From NCBI GenBank assembly GCA_937925515.1, contig CALALP010000043.1, positions 1 to 64,000 of the forward strand: 64,000 nt of DNA. The letters are read 5' to 3'. A program made the position numbers and the translations under genes. This document shows positions 1 through 9,038 of the stretch, in pieces (positions within the stretch are counted from its first letter, which is position 1; every line of letters starts with the position of its first letter). Under the pieces are notes generated by a model. It did no database searches, was not told the DNA's origin, and worked only from the letters and a program-made list of their open reading frames with translations. Origin of the DNA: an uncultured Lachnoanaerobaculum sp. (GTDB lineage: Bacteria > Bacillota > Clostridia > Lachnospirales > Lachnospiraceae).

Positions 1-31
1 GGGTTTTCCTCGCCGACGGCGAGGAAAACCC
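1..31. repeat. GC-rich intergenic palindrome, copy 1
   Basis: Near-perfect inverted repeat whose centre is CCTCGCCGACGGCGAGG with outer GGGTTTT/AAAACCC arms. It touches the window edge, so the outer arm may continue to the left. It belongs to the palindrome family described in the findings and probably marks the 3' end of a gene outside the window. Confidence 0.85.
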
Positions 32-306
32 CCTATAAACGAAAATAACTATATAATTTACAAAATTTCCTTTTAGGTTTACTATTGAAAAGGCTATTCT
101 ACAACACCACAAAAAGAAAGATATTATTTTAATATAGAAATTCAAGTCTTAGAAATCTATTAATTCAAAAGCTCTTTTTTACATTTTTTTACCTAAATTT
201 TAATTATTTTTTTAGTTTATTGATAATCTACACTTCGTCTGATATAATCACTTGTATTGTTGACATTTGTTTTAAGTAATGTCAAATAAATATATTGGAG
301 GAAATT
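32..306. other. Intergenic leader of the first gene
   Basis: AT-rich sequence between the edge palindrome and the first start codon. Apart from the promoter-like element at 220-248 and the GGAGG ribosome binding site at 297-301, I see no gene or RNA in it. Confidence 0.6.
220..248 (+). promoter_or_regulatory. Predicted sigma-A promoter
   Basis: TTGATA at 220-225 and TATAAT at 243-248 are separated by exactly 17 bases. The element lies about 60 bases upstream of the membrane-protein start at 307. Confidence 0.65.
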
Positions 307-1266
307 ATGAATATTAACCTAAACAAATATAAAAACAAGGGATTTTTAGGTGCGTTAATCACATCTGCTATCTTCCTAGGTATTGCACTTTTCACATTTT
401 ACTACTTTTACCTAAACAAAACTCCCATTGTCTTACAACTAACAGGAGCTAAGTATGACGGCAAAACTAGTTATGCAAAAGATAAACTAATTACTGCTAA
501 AATAACCGATATCATAGATTTAGATCATCAAGATGAAGACTCACTCGATGACTATTATGTAGTAAAATATACAGACGGTAGTGCCTCTTTGTTTTTGGCA
601 TTTAATTATGACACAGCTTTTAGCGAGTTAGCTGCATATTCCAAAGACTTAGAAAAACACCCAAAATCAGTGGTAGCTAATCAATTTGAGTTTCAAGAAG
701 ACCAAAAACCTGAACTTACTGATGCTATCAATCAAATTTTAATAGAAAAGGGATATAGTGATATTACCATAAATCCGGACTTTTATTTAGGTTCTTATAT
801 AAGACCTAAACTTATCAATTCAGATACAGTACTGTCTATAATCTTTCTAGCTCTTGGCTTAGGATTTTTAATCTATTCATTTTATATACTTGGAAAAAAT
901 AGAGTTGCACTTAAAGACTTATATGCTAACTATCCTGAACTTTTAGACTCAAATGATGCTCTCGAAAGATATGGATATTATGAAGATAAACTTAGAGTTT
1001 TAGTTTATAAAAACCATTTAATAAGCTTAGCAAAAAGAATAATGGTTGTAGATTTAAGACAAATACGTTCTTATAACACTTACATTCATAGCACCACTTA
1101 TTATGGTATTCCTACCGGAAGTACATATTTTATCAACTGCTTACTATTTAATAATCAGAGTGTAAAACTTCCACTAAGAAAAGCAGGAAAAGAAACAGAG
1201 GGCAGAATCGCCAATGTATATGACCAAATGCAGATAAGATTTGAAAATATGAGTATGAATCAATAA
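307..1266 (+). CDS. Membrane protein of unknown function
   Basis: I do not recognise a named family. The protein has a transmembrane segment at about residues 12-34, an extracytoplasmic-type domain of about 140 residues rich in D/E/K, a second hydrophobic segment at about residues 175-195, and a C-terminal cytoplasmic region of about 120 residues that could be a PH-like fold. The start was set at ATG 307 because GGAGG ends 5 bases upstream; an in-frame TTG at 295 overlaps that site. It has its own promoter and is followed by a palindrome at 1290-1322, so it is probably monocistronic. Confidence 0.75.
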   Translation: MNINLNKYKNKGFLGALITSAIFLGIALFTFYYFYLNKTPIVLQLTGAKYDGKTSYAKDKLITAKITDIIDLDHQDEDSLDDYYVVKYTDGSASLFLAFNYDTAFSELAAYSKDLEKHPKSVVANQFEFQEDQKPELTDAINQILIEKGYSDITINPDFYLGSYIRPKLINSDTVLSIIFLALGLGFLIYSFYILGKNRVALKDLYANYPELLDSNDALERYGYYEDKLRVLVYKNHLISLAKRIMVVDLRQIRSYNTYIHSTTYYGIPTGSTYFINCLLFNNQSVKLPLRKAGKETEGRIANVYDQMQIRFENMSMNQ

Positions 1267-1289
1267 AATTTAAATTATCAGTGTTAATA

Positions 1290-1322
1290 GGGGGGATACT
1301 TGCCGTTGGCAAGTATCCCCCC
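1290..1322. repeat. GC-rich intergenic palindrome, copy 2
   Basis: Inverted repeat with GGGGGATACTTGCC pairing with GGCAAGTATCCCCC, 23 bases after the stop of the preceding gene. The sequence that follows (TAAAATATTTTTT) is U-rich in RNA, so this copy could act as an intrinsic terminator. Confidence 0.85.
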
Positions 1323-1414
1323 CTAAAATATTTTTTCAAATTACCTTAATAATTAAAACATTTGCATATATACATTTTAAATGCTACATTAAAGTAAAAA
1401 CGCAGGAGGAAGTT

Positions 1415-3118
1415 ATGCAAAGGAGGCTACCAATGATGGAAAAAGATTGGTGGAAAGGCAAAGTAGCTTATCAAATTTATCCAAAAAGTTTCCAAGATAC
1501 TACAGGCAATGGTATTGGAGATTTAAGGGGAGTTATTTCAAAACTTGATTATTTAAAAGATTTAGGAGTAGACATTATATGGTTATCTCCTTGCTACTGC
1601 TCTCCACTCGCAGACCAAGGCTATGATATATCAGATTATTTTAATATAGACCCTAGATTTGGCAATATGCAGGATATGGAAGAACTCTTAGCCGAGGCAA
1701 AAAAAAGAAATCTCTATATACTTATGGACTTAGTTGTAAATCATTGTTCTGATGAGCATGAATGGTTTAAAAAGGCTATGAAAGACCTAAATAGCGAAGA
1801 GGCATCTTATTTTTATATTGAAGATGAGGTAGAAGGACTTCCTCCAAATAATTGGAGATCTTACTTTGGTGGTAGTGCTTGGGAAAAAATTCCTAATACA
1901 AACAAATACTATTTACATCTTTTCCATAAAAAACAACCTGATTTAAATTGGGAAAATCCAAAACTTAGAGAAAAGATTTTTGAAATGATTAATTGGTGGC
2001 TTGATAAGGGACTTGCAGGCTTTAGAATTGATGCCATTATTAATATCAAAAAAGCTCTCCCATTTACAAAATATAATTATACTCCTGATAGAGAGGACGG
2101 TTTAGTAAGTTGTACAAGAATGCTTAAAGACGCTGTAAATGTGGGCGAATTTTTAAGTTTAATGCGTGATAATTGTTTTGTTAAGTATGATGCATTTACT
2201 GCCGGAGAAGTTTTTAATGAGAAAGAAGAAGAAATACCTTTATTTATAGGGGATAATGGATACTTTTCTACAATGTATGACTTTAATAGTGCAATTTTTG
2301 GAAAAAGCCAAAAAGGTTGGTATGATTGTAAGAAAATCACTCCTGAAGATTATAAGAAATGTTGTTTTGAAACACAGGAAAAAATTTCTGATAAAGCCTT
2401 TATTTCTACAATTATAGAAAATCATGATGAGCCAAGAGGCGTAAGTCATTATATTCCTAGTGGAGAAGTAAGTGATACTTCTAAAAAGCTTTTAGCCACC
2501 TTACAATTTATGCAAAGAGGACTCCCATTTATTTATCAAGGTCAAGAAATAGGTATGGAAAATGTTAAATTCAATTCAATAGATGAGATTGATGACATTT
2601 CCACACTTGATGAATATAAAGTTGCACTTGATGCAGGACTTAGCAAAGAAGATGCATTTAAATCAGTTGTACATTTTAGCCGTGATAATGCAAGAACCCC
2701 ATTTCAATGGGATAATTCTGAAAATGCAGGCTTTAGCACAGGAAAGCCTTGGCTTAAGGTAAACCCTAATTACAAAGAAATTAATTTAGAAATGCAGTTA
2801 AATGATGAAAACTCAGTATTTAACTATTATAAAAAGTTAATTAAGCTAAGAAAATCTGACAAATACTCTGAAACCGTGGTATATGGCACTTTTATCCCAT
2901 ATCTGCCTGATGAAAAAAATCTAATGGCATTTTATAGAAAAAGTCAGGAAAATACTTTATTGGTAATTGCAAATTTTTCTACAAAAGAAAGAGTTGTAGA
3001 ACTTGAAACTAAAGTTAAAAATGTAGTTTTAAATAATACCGACTCAGTTGAATTTATTGATGATACACATTTAAGGCTTAAAAATTATCAAGTCGTTATT
3101 CTTGAAGTAACTGCTTAG
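1415..3118 (+). CDS. GH13 alpha-glucosidase (oligo-1,6-glucosidase type)
   Basis: Hydrolyses alpha-glucosidic bonds of short maltose/isomaltose-type oligosaccharides in the cytoplasm; there is no signal peptide. The family pattern is clear: an N-terminal WWKGKVAYQIYPKSF, then FRID (nucleophile Asp206), AGEV (acid/base Glu265) and ENHDEPR (Asp338), numbered from ATG 1415. Length (567 aa) is normal. Two starts are possible: ATG 1415 with GGAGG upstream, or ATG 1433/1436 with a second AGGAGG at 1421-1426 inside the first reading; MEKDWW from 1436 matches where family members usually begin. Exact substrate preference (sucrose, isomaltose, trehalose-6-P) cannot be read from sequence alone. Confidence 0.93.
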   Translation: MQRRLPMMEKDWWKGKVAYQIYPKSFQDTTGNGIGDLRGVISKLDYLKDLGVDIIWLSPCYCSPLADQGYDISDYFNIDPRFGNMQDMEELLAEAKKRNLYILMDLVVNHCSDEHEWFKKAMKDLNSEEASYFYIEDEVEGLPPNNWRSYFGGSAWEKIPNTNKYYLHLFHKKQPDLNWENPKLREKIFEMINWWLDKGLAGFRIDAIINIKKALPFTKYNYTPDREDGLVSCTRMLKDAVNVGEFLSLMRDNCFVKYDAFTAGEVFNEKEEEIPLFIGDNGYFSTMYDFNSAIFGKSQKGWYDCKKITPEDYKKCCFETQEKISDKAFISTIIENHDEPRGVSHYIPSGEVSDTSKKLLATLQFMQRGLPFIYQGQEIGMENVKFNSIDEIDDISTLDEYKVALDAGLSKEDAFKSVVHFSRDNARTPFQWDNSENAGFSTGKPWLKVNPNYKEINLEMQLNDENSVFNYYKKLIKLRKSDKYSETVVYGTFIPYLPDEKNLMAFYRKSQENTLLVIANFSTKERVVELETKVKNVVLNNTDSVEFIDDTHLRLKNYQVVILEVTA

Positions 3119-3133
3119 TTTCTTGGAGTTGTT

Positions 3134-3222
3134 ATTATTGGGATTTGTCCCCCTACGGGGGACAAATCCCAATAATGATAAATAAGTAAACTACTTGCTT
3201 TCCAATAGAGGGCAACAAAGTT
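3134..3222 (+). repeat. GC-rich palindrome with tail, copy 3
   Basis: A perfect 20-base-pair inverted repeat (3134-3153 with 3157-3176, 3-base loop; core GTCCCCC-TAC-GGGGGAC), followed by a tail ending in TTTCCAATAGAGGGCAACAA. The same tail follows copy 4 at 8856 and, inverted, copy 5 at 18942. It starts about 16 bases after the alpha-glucosidase stop. Confidence 0.85.
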
Positions 3223-3613
3223 AATAAAATTAGTTTTCCCCCCATAAATAGACATTTTGCACACCTATAATAAAAAATTTTAAAATTAGCAAATATATCT
3301 TTTCTGTTTCTCTATAAAAAATAAAGAAAATAGCAAATCTAATAAAAATTAATTTCTCTCCCCCATAATAAATATTAAAAATAAAAAATAATTAAAATTC
3401 TAATTTTCTTGTTTGATACTCTTCTCTCCTATCCTTATATCTTATCTCAAAATAGTTCACTCCGAAACTTTCATTTTAATATTAAATACCAATTAAGTAA
3501 CTTTTGTAAAATAATATATTATTTAATAAGAATTCTTTATCATTTCAATTCGGTTAGGCTCTACTAACATTTTCAATATAATAAGAATGATTAATATATA
3601 TTTTTTATCTATC

Positions 3614-3642
3614 TTGATGAAACTTATCATTAGTGCTACAAT
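3614..3642 (+). promoter_or_regulatory. Predicted promoter of the rnf operon
   Basis: TTGATG at 3614-3619 and TACAAT at 3637-3642 with a 17-base spacer, about 95 bases before rnfC. No Rex-like operator (TTGTTAA...TTAACAA) was seen nearby. Confidence 0.5.
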
Positions 3643-3736
3643 TATACTATGAAAGAATACTATAAAAAAAATGTATAAAATTGTATTTATAGCTAAATCG
3701 CCATAGTATTAAAAAATTGAAAGTAGAGGGAGTTTT

Positions 3737-5089
3737 ATGTTTTTAAATTTAAATTTTTTAGCTAAAGTACCCACCTTTTCAGGTGGTATACATCCACCTG
3801 AAGGAAAAGAATTGAGTATGGACAAAAAAGTCAGTTTACTTATGCCAAAAAAGGAATTAGTATTTCCACTTTCACAACACATAGGTAAACCTGCGACTCC
3901 ACTTGTAAAAGTAGGAGAACATGTACTTGTAGGTCAAAAAATTGGAGAGGCTAGTGGTTTTATTTCTGCCAATATCATTTGCTCAGTATCAGGCAAAGTA
4001 AAAAAAATTGAGCCAAGACACACTCCAAGTGGAAACCTAGTTCAATCAATAGTTGTGGAAAATGATGAACTATATGAAGAAATAGCTGGTTTTGGAGAAG
4101 AAAGAGATTTTACTAAATTAAGTAAAGATGAGATTCGTTCAATAATCAAAGAGGCAGGAATAGTAGGGCTTGGAGGTGCAGGCTTTCCTACTCATGTCAA
4201 GCTGACTCCTAAGCCGGAAAATAAAATTGAATATGTAATAGTAAATGGCGCAGAATGTGAGCCATATCTTACAAGTGATTACAGAATGATGCTTGAAGAA
4301 CCTGAGAAAATAATAGGAGGACTTAAGATTATACTTTCCTTATTTGAGGGTGCAAAGGGTATCATCGGTATAGAAAATAATAAGCCTAAGGCACTTCATT
4401 TACTTAAATCTCTAACAATTAACGAACCTAACATAGAGGTAACAGCTTTAAAAACAAAGTATCCACAAGGTGGAGAAAGAATGATAATTAATGCTTTAAC
4501 AGGTAGAACTCTTAACTCATCTATGTTACCTGCTGATGTCGGTTGTGTTGTAGATAATATAGATACAGTTATAGCAATTTACATGGCAGTTGCAAAAAGT
4601 ACTCCACTTATAAGAAAAATTATAACTGTAACAGGTGATGCAATAAAAGAACCTCAAAACTTTAGTGTAAGACTTGGAACTTGCTATGAAGAATTAATAG
4701 AGGCGGCAGGAGGTTTTAAACAAGAACCTGAAAAAATAATTTCAGGAGGCCCTATGATGGGACAGGCACTCTTTACAGTTAAAGTTCCTGTTGCTAAAAA
4801 TTCTTCTGCACTTACATGCTTTACTAAAGATATGGTTTCTGAATATGAAACTACTGCATGCATAAGATGTGGTAGATGTGTTAAAGTTTGCCCTAGTAAA
4901 CTTATACCTCAAATGATGATGGAGCATTCAATCGAATTAGATGTTGACGGCTTTGAAAAATTAAATGGAATGGAATGTATGGAATGTGGTTCTTGTACAT
5001 TCGTTTGCCCTGCAAAAAGGGCTTTAACTCAAAATTTTAAAACCATGCGACAATTAGTTGCGGCAAAGCGTAGAGGGGGGGCAAAATAA
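3737..5089 (+). CDS. rnfC: Rnf complex subunit RnfC
   Basis: Peripheral subunit of the ferredoxin:NAD+ oxidoreductase (Rnf), which couples electron transfer from reduced ferredoxin to NAD+ with Na+ or H+ pumping. RnfC carries the NAD/FMN site and Fe-S clusters. Visible features: an N-terminal TFSGGIHPPEGKELS segment typical of RnfC, the Gly-rich GIVGLGGAGFPTHVK, and two ferredoxin-type motifs, CIRCGRCVKVC (Cys375, 378, 381, 385) and CMECGSCTFVC near residues 414-424. Length (450 aa) is normal. It is first in a tight operon; rnfD starts at its last base (5089). Confidence 0.96.
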   Translation: MFLNLNFLAKVPTFSGGIHPPEGKELSMDKKVSLLMPKKELVFPLSQHIGKPATPLVKVGEHVLVGQKIGEASGFISANIICSVSGKVKKIEPRHTPSGNLVQSIVVENDELYEEIAGFGEERDFTKLSKDEIRSIIKEAGIVGLGGAGFPTHVKLTPKPENKIEYVIVNGAECEPYLTSDYRMMLEEPEKIIGGLKIILSLFEGAKGIIGIENNKPKALHLLKSLTINEPNIEVTALKTKYPQGGERMIINALTGRTLNSSMLPADVGCVVDNIDTVIAIYMAVAKSTPLIRKIITVTGDAIKEPQNFSVRLGTCYEELIEAAGGFKQEPEKIISGGPMMGQALFTVKVPVAKNSSALTCFTKDMVSEYETTACIRCGRCVKVCPSKLIPQMMMEHSIELDVDGFEKLNGMECMECGSCTFVCPAKRALTQNFKTMRQLVAAKRRGGAK

Positions 5090-6099
5090 TGAATACTGTT
5101 ACAAATACTTCAGAAGAAAGACTATTACATGTTTCTGCCTCTGCTCATATTCGAGTTACTACAACAACTGCCGATATTATGAAAGATGTAATTATATCAA
5201 TGTTACCTGCTTGTTTGTTTGGTATCTATCAGTTTGGAATATCAGCTCTTATTATAATTTTAGCTACTGTTATCTCTTGTGTTTTAACTGAGTATGCTTT
5301 TCAAAAATTTCTAAAAAAACCTATTACAATCAAAGATTTATCAGCAGTAGTTACAGGTATAATATTAGCACTTAATATGCCACCTCAAATTCCTGTTTGT
5401 ATACCTGTACTAGGAGGTATATTTGCTATTTTAGTTGTTAAACAAATGTATGGTGGTATAGGTTTTAACTGGATGAATCCTGCACTTGCAGCAAGATGTT
5501 TTTTACTAATATCTTTTGCAGGAAAAATGACTAACTTTTCCTCTACAAAAATGGGATTTGATTCAGTATCATCTGCTACACCACTTGCAAGTATGAAAAG
5601 TTACCTAACAGCACTACATTCTCCAAATGCTGAGGCTGTAAAACCTACATATAAACTAATAGATTTATTTCTAGGCAAAATCCCCGGAACTATTGGTGAA
5701 GTAAGTGCCGTTGCACTTCTTATAGGTGTAGTATATCTCTTAATTAGAAAAACTATATCACTTAGAATACCTATTGCATATATTTTAACGGTTGCAATAT
5801 TTTCATTTATATTTGGAATACATAGTTTAGATTTTGTTTTATATCAAGTTTTAGGAGGAGGTTTGATTTTTGGTGCATTTTATATGGCAACTGATTATAC
5901 AACAACTCCAATAACTCCAAAAGGTCAAATAATATTTGGTATATGTATAGGTCTACTTACAGGAATATTTAGATTATTCGGTGGAAGTGCCGAGGGAGTA
6001 TCTTATGCTATTATTCTAGGCAACATTCTTACACCTCTTATAGAAAAAGCTACTATTCCGGTGGCATTTGGAAAGGAGAAAAGACATGAAAAAGCTTAG
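5089..6099 (+). CDS. rnfD: Rnf complex subunit RnfD
   Basis: Integral membrane subunit that carries covalently bound FMN. The protein is mostly hydrophobic with several membrane helices and shows the flavinylation-site region as SSATPLAS, with Thr164 the probable attachment residue. The usual motif is SGAT, so the Ser-for-Gly change is a mild variant. It overlaps rnfC by one base and rnfG starts before its stop, consistent with translational coupling. Confidence 0.95.
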   Translation: MNTVTNTSEERLLHVSASAHIRVTTTTADIMKDVIISMLPACLFGIYQFGISALIIILATVISCVLTEYAFQKFLKKPITIKDLSAVVTGIILALNMPPQIPVCIPVLGGIFAILVVKQMYGGIGFNWMNPALAARCFLLISFAGKMTNFSSTKMGFDSVSSATPLASMKSYLTALHSPNAEAVKPTYKLIDLFLGKIPGTIGEVSAVALLIGVVYLLIRKTISLRIPIAYILTVAIFSFIFGIHSLDFVLYQVLGGGLIFGAFYMATDYTTTPITPKGQIIFGICIGLLTGIFRLFGGSAEGVSYAIILGNILTPLIEKATIPVAFGKEKRHEKA

Positions 6100-6697
6100 T
6101 TTTATGAAAGATGCAATTACACTCTTTATAATTACAATGCTTTCAGGTTTTATGCTCGGTGCAGTGTATGAGATTACAAAAGAACCTATTGCATTAGCTA
6201 AAGAAAATGAAAAAAAATCAGCATATAAAGAAGTTTTTCCTGATGCAACAGATTTTCAAAAGCAAGATGATGATTCACTTATAAATGTAAATGAAAGTTT
6301 ACCAAGTCAAAATTTTGGTAAGGTAAATGTATCTGAAGTGGCAAATGCAGTTGATTCCTCAGGTTCTAGCTTAGGCTATGTAATTACATCTACCTCAAAA
6401 GACGGCTTTGGAGGAGATGTAAAAATATCAGTCGGTATAACAAAAGATAAAAAATTAAACGGTATTGCATTTTTAACTTTAGCAGAAACTCCGGGACTTG
6501 GAATGAAAGCAAAGGGAGAAAAATTTTCCTCTCAATTTAAAGAAAAAGATGCCTCCTATCTTAATGTGGTAAAAACAGGGGCAACAAAACCTGATGAGAT
6601 AGATGCAATATCAGGAGCAACTATTACCTCAAAAGCTGTAACAGGTGCTGTAAATGCTGCAATCTATTATGTGGACAAGGAGGTAAATCATGAATAA
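6086..6697 (+). CDS. rnfG: Rnf complex subunit RnfG
   Basis: FMN-binding subunit with one N-terminal membrane anchor (about residues 10-30) and an extracytoplasmic FMN-binding domain. The covalent flavin motif SGATITS is present, with Thr179 as the probable attachment residue. ATG 6086 was chosen because AAAGGAG precedes it at 6072-6078; an upstream in-frame TTG at 6068 lies before that site. It overlaps the rnfD 3' end by 14 bases and rnfE by 8 bases. Confidence 0.95.
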   Translation: MKKLSFMKDAITLFIITMLSGFMLGAVYEITKEPIALAKENEKKSAYKEVFPDATDFQKQDDDSLINVNESLPSQNFGKVNVSEVANAVDSSGSSLGYVITSTSKDGFGGDVKISVGITKDKKLNGIAFLTLAETPGLGMKAKGEKFSSQFKEKDASYLNVVKTGATKPDEIDAISGATITSKAVTGAVNAAIYYVDKEVNHE

Positions 6698-7385
6698 ATG
6701 TATAGAAAGACTTTATAACGGAATTGTAAAAGAAAATCCGACATTTGTAATTATGCTTGGAATGTGTCCTACGCTCGCTGTTACAACCTCCACTATAAAT
6801 GGCTTAGGAATGGGACTTTCAACCACTGTTGTACTTATGTTTTCAAACCTTGTGATTGCCGCCCTTAGAAAAATAATACCTGAAAAAGTAAGAATACCTG
6901 CTTTTATAGTAATAGTTGCAAGCTTAGTTACAGTAGTTCAACTGCTTATGGAGGGCTTTGTTCCTGCCTTAAATAAAGCACTTGGAATCTACATTCCACT
7001 TATAGTAGTAAACTGTATCATACTTGGACGTGCAGAAAGTTATGCCTCTAAAAACCCTGCTATATTAAGTTTTTTTGACGGACTTGGAATGGGACTCGGA
7101 TTTACTATTGCACTATCTTGTATAGGTTTTGTCAGAGAACTTTTAGGTGCAGGTACTATCTTTGATAAAATCAGAGTAATTCCTGAAGAATTTAATATAT
7201 CTATATTTGTACTTGCTCCGGGAGCATTTTTTATACTCTCATTACTAACAGCATTACAAAATAAATTAAAACTTCCAAGTGCCACAAATACAGAGAAAAA
7301 AGAATCAAAAGGCTGTGGTTGTGGCTGTAGCGTATGTGGTTGTGGAATGGCTGAAAATACTACTGATAAGGAGAAAGCTGTATGA
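6690..7385 (+). CDS. rnfE: Rnf complex subunit RnfE with Cys-rich C-terminal tail
   Basis: Six-helix membrane subunit of the Rnf pump, paralogous to RnfA. The core (residues 1-195) is ordinary. The C-terminus is unusual: after a Lys/Glu-rich linker it has GCGCGCSVCGCG (residues 208-219, Cys at 209, 211, 213, 216, 218) and then a charged end. Such a tail could bind metal or an Fe-S cluster, but that is inference. The stop overlaps the rnfA start by 4 bases. Confidence 0.94.
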   Translation: MNKCIERLYNGIVKENPTFVIMLGMCPTLAVTTSTINGLGMGLSTTVVLMFSNLVIAALRKIIPEKVRIPAFIVIVASLVTVVQLLMEGFVPALNKALGIYIPLIVVNCIILGRAESYASKNPAILSFFDGLGMGLGFTIALSCIGFVRELLGAGTIFDKIRVIPEEFNISIFVLAPGAFFILSLLTALQNKLKLPSATNTEKKESKGCGCGCSVCGCGMAENTTDKEKAV

Positions 7386-7972
7386 AAGAAACATTTGTAC
7401 AATTAATTTTACTTTTAGTAAGTGCATCACTTGTAAATAATGTAGTTTTAAGTAGGTTCTTAGGCTTATGTCCTTTTTTAGGAGTTTCAAAAAAAGTTGA
7501 AACCTCAACAGGTATGGGGCTTGCTGTTATCTTTGTAATTACACTCTCTTCAATACTTGCAAGCCTTATTTATTCATTTATACTTATACCTCTTAATATA
7601 ACATATTTACAAACAATAGTTTTTATACTTGTAATAGCGGCATTAGTTCAGTTTGTAGAAATGGTACTTAAAAAAAATGTTCCCTCACTCTATGAATCTT
7701 TGGGCGTATTCTTACCTCTTATAACTACAAACTGTGCAGTTCTTGGAGTTGCACTTGATAATGTTGCTAAAGAACATAATTTTTTACAAAGTGTTATTTA
7801 TGGAATAGGAACTTCCTGTGGCTTTGCAATATCTATTGTATTACTTGCAGGAGTTCGTGAGAAAATTCAAGTAAAAGAAGTTCCAAAAACCTTTCAAGGA
7901 ATGCCTATTGTTCTTATTACTGCCGGACTTATGGCTATTGCCTTTACGGGGTTTTCAGGTTTAATACGATAA
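7382..7972 (+). CDS. rnfA: Rnf complex subunit RnfA
   Basis: Six-helix membrane subunit, 196 aa, of normal length. It shows family-typical stretches such as NNVVLSRFLGLCPFLG near the N-terminus and GTSCGFAISIVLLAG near residue 140. With RnfE it forms the membrane core that transfers electrons across the bilayer. It sits between rnfE (4-base overlap) and rnfB (13-base gap). Confidence 0.96.
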   Translation: MKETFVQLILLLVSASLVNNVVLSRFLGLCPFLGVSKKVETSTGMGLAVIFVITLSSILASLIYSFILIPLNITYLQTIVFILVIAALVQFVEMVLKKNVPSLYESLGVFLPLITTNCAVLGVALDNVAKEHNFLQSVIYGIGTSCGFAISIVLLAGVREKIQVKEVPKTFQGMPIVLITAGLMAIAFTGFSGLIR

Positions 7973-7985
7973 TGGAGGAAAACTT

Positions 7986-8813
7986 ATGTATACTGTATTA
8001 TTGGCATCTAGCGTAGTTGGAATAACAGGTATTTTAATCGGTGTTTTACTTGGAATTGCGAGTGAATACTTTGCAGTTGAGGTTGATGAAAAAGAAATTT
8101 TAGTTAGAGAGGCACTTCCTGGCAATAATTGTGGCGGCTGTGGTTTCCCCGGTTGCGACGGACTCGCAAAAGCTATTGCACTTGGAGAGGCTAGTGTAGA
8201 TTCTTGTCCTGTGGGAGGCAGTGTTGTTGCTAAAAATATTGCAAAAATAATGGGTGTAAGTGTAACTGAAACAGTTAAAAAAGTCGCTTATGTAAGATGT
8301 GCAGGAACTTGTCAAAAGACTAAAGAAAAATATGTTTATTTTGGAGTTAAAGACTGTAATCAGATGAAAGCAGTACCCGGTTTTGGCTCTAAATCTTGCC
8401 AATATGGCTGTATGGGATATGGTTCTTGTGTAAAGGCATGTAAATTTGACGCTATTCATATTGTAGACGGTATTGCCCTTGTAGATAAGGAAAAATGTAC
8501 TGCTTGTGGTAAATGTATAACAGCCTGCCCTAAAAATCTCATTGAATTAGTTCCTTATAATCAAAGATATCTTGTTCAATGTTATTCTCAAGATAAAGGT
8601 AAGGAAGTTAAGGAAAAATGTACTGCCGGCTGTATTGGTTGTACTATGTGTACAAAAGTCTGCCAAGATGATGCTATTCACATGAATGGAAATGTAGCCC
8701 AAATAGACTATGAAAAATGTATCAACTGTGGCAAATGTGCTGCCAAATGCCCTGTAAAGGTAATTGAGGGATTACTTAAAAATACTGAAAAACAAAGCCA
8801 TGAGGTTGCATAA
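7986..8813 (+). CDS. rnfB: Rnf complex subunit RnfB
   Basis: Ferredoxin-accepting iron-sulfur subunit. There is one N-terminal membrane helix (about residues 3-26), the RnfB-type CGGCGFPGC motif (Cys49, 52, 57, with Cys74), then several ferredoxin-type clusters including CTACGKCITAC and CINCGKCAAKC. Length 275 aa. It starts 13 bases after rnfA behind a GGAGG site and ends the operon; a palindrome follows 43 bases after its stop at the convergent junction. Confidence 0.96.
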   Translation: MYTVLLASSVVGITGILIGVLLGIASEYFAVEVDEKEILVREALPGNNCGGCGFPGCDGLAKAIALGEASVDSCPVGGSVVAKNIAKIMGVSVTETVKKVAYVRCAGTCQKTKEKYVYFGVKDCNQMKAVPGFGSKSCQYGCMGYGSCVKACKFDAIHIVDGIALVDKEKCTACGKCITACPKNLIELVPYNQRYLVQCYSQDKGKEVKEKCTAGCIGCTMCTKVCQDDAIHMNGNVAQIDYEKCINCGKCAAKCPVKVIEGLLKNTEKQSHEVA

Positions 8814-8855
8814 AATTTGGTCTAAATAATGGGCTGTTACGAAATATCTATCTAT

Positions 8856-8940
8856 TGGGATTTGTCCCCCCCATAGGGGTACAAATCCCACATAATAATG
8901 AATAAATACACTACTTGTTTTCCAATAGAGGACAACAAAG
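8856..8940 (+). repeat. GC-rich palindrome with tail, copy 4
   Basis: Inverted repeat with TGGGATTTGT arms and a CCCC/GGGG core (8856-8890, one bulged base), then a tail closely matching that of copy 3 and ending TTTCCAATAGAGGACAACAA. It lies between the convergent rnfB and ketopantoate-reductase-like genes. GGGCTGTTACGAAATA just before it (8831-8846) resembles the second hairpin class seen at 34206. Confidence 0.8.
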
Positions 8941-9007
8941 ATAGTAATATTTGTAAAAATCAGCTTTGACCATTATGTGGAGAGCTATTTCACAAAGCTA
9001 GTTTTAA

Positions 9008-9024
9008 CAGACAGTGTCTGTTAA
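9008..9024. repeat. Short palindrome at a convergent junction
   Basis: AACAGACA and TGTCTGTT flank a single G, a near-perfect dyad 15 bases from the stop of the minus-strand gene at 9039. It could be part of a terminator or a protein site; nothing else supports a function. Confidence 0.4.
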
Positions 9025-9038
9025 ATTTCTTTAAATAC

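Larger units (their letters stand above)
3119..3736. other. 618-base gene-free intergenic region
   Basis: Very AT-rich. It holds a palindrome with its AT-rich tail (3134-3222) at the left and a promoter-like element at 3614-3642 at the right. The middle (about 3225-3600) has no convincing ORF, RNA or repeat. Confidence 0.6.
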
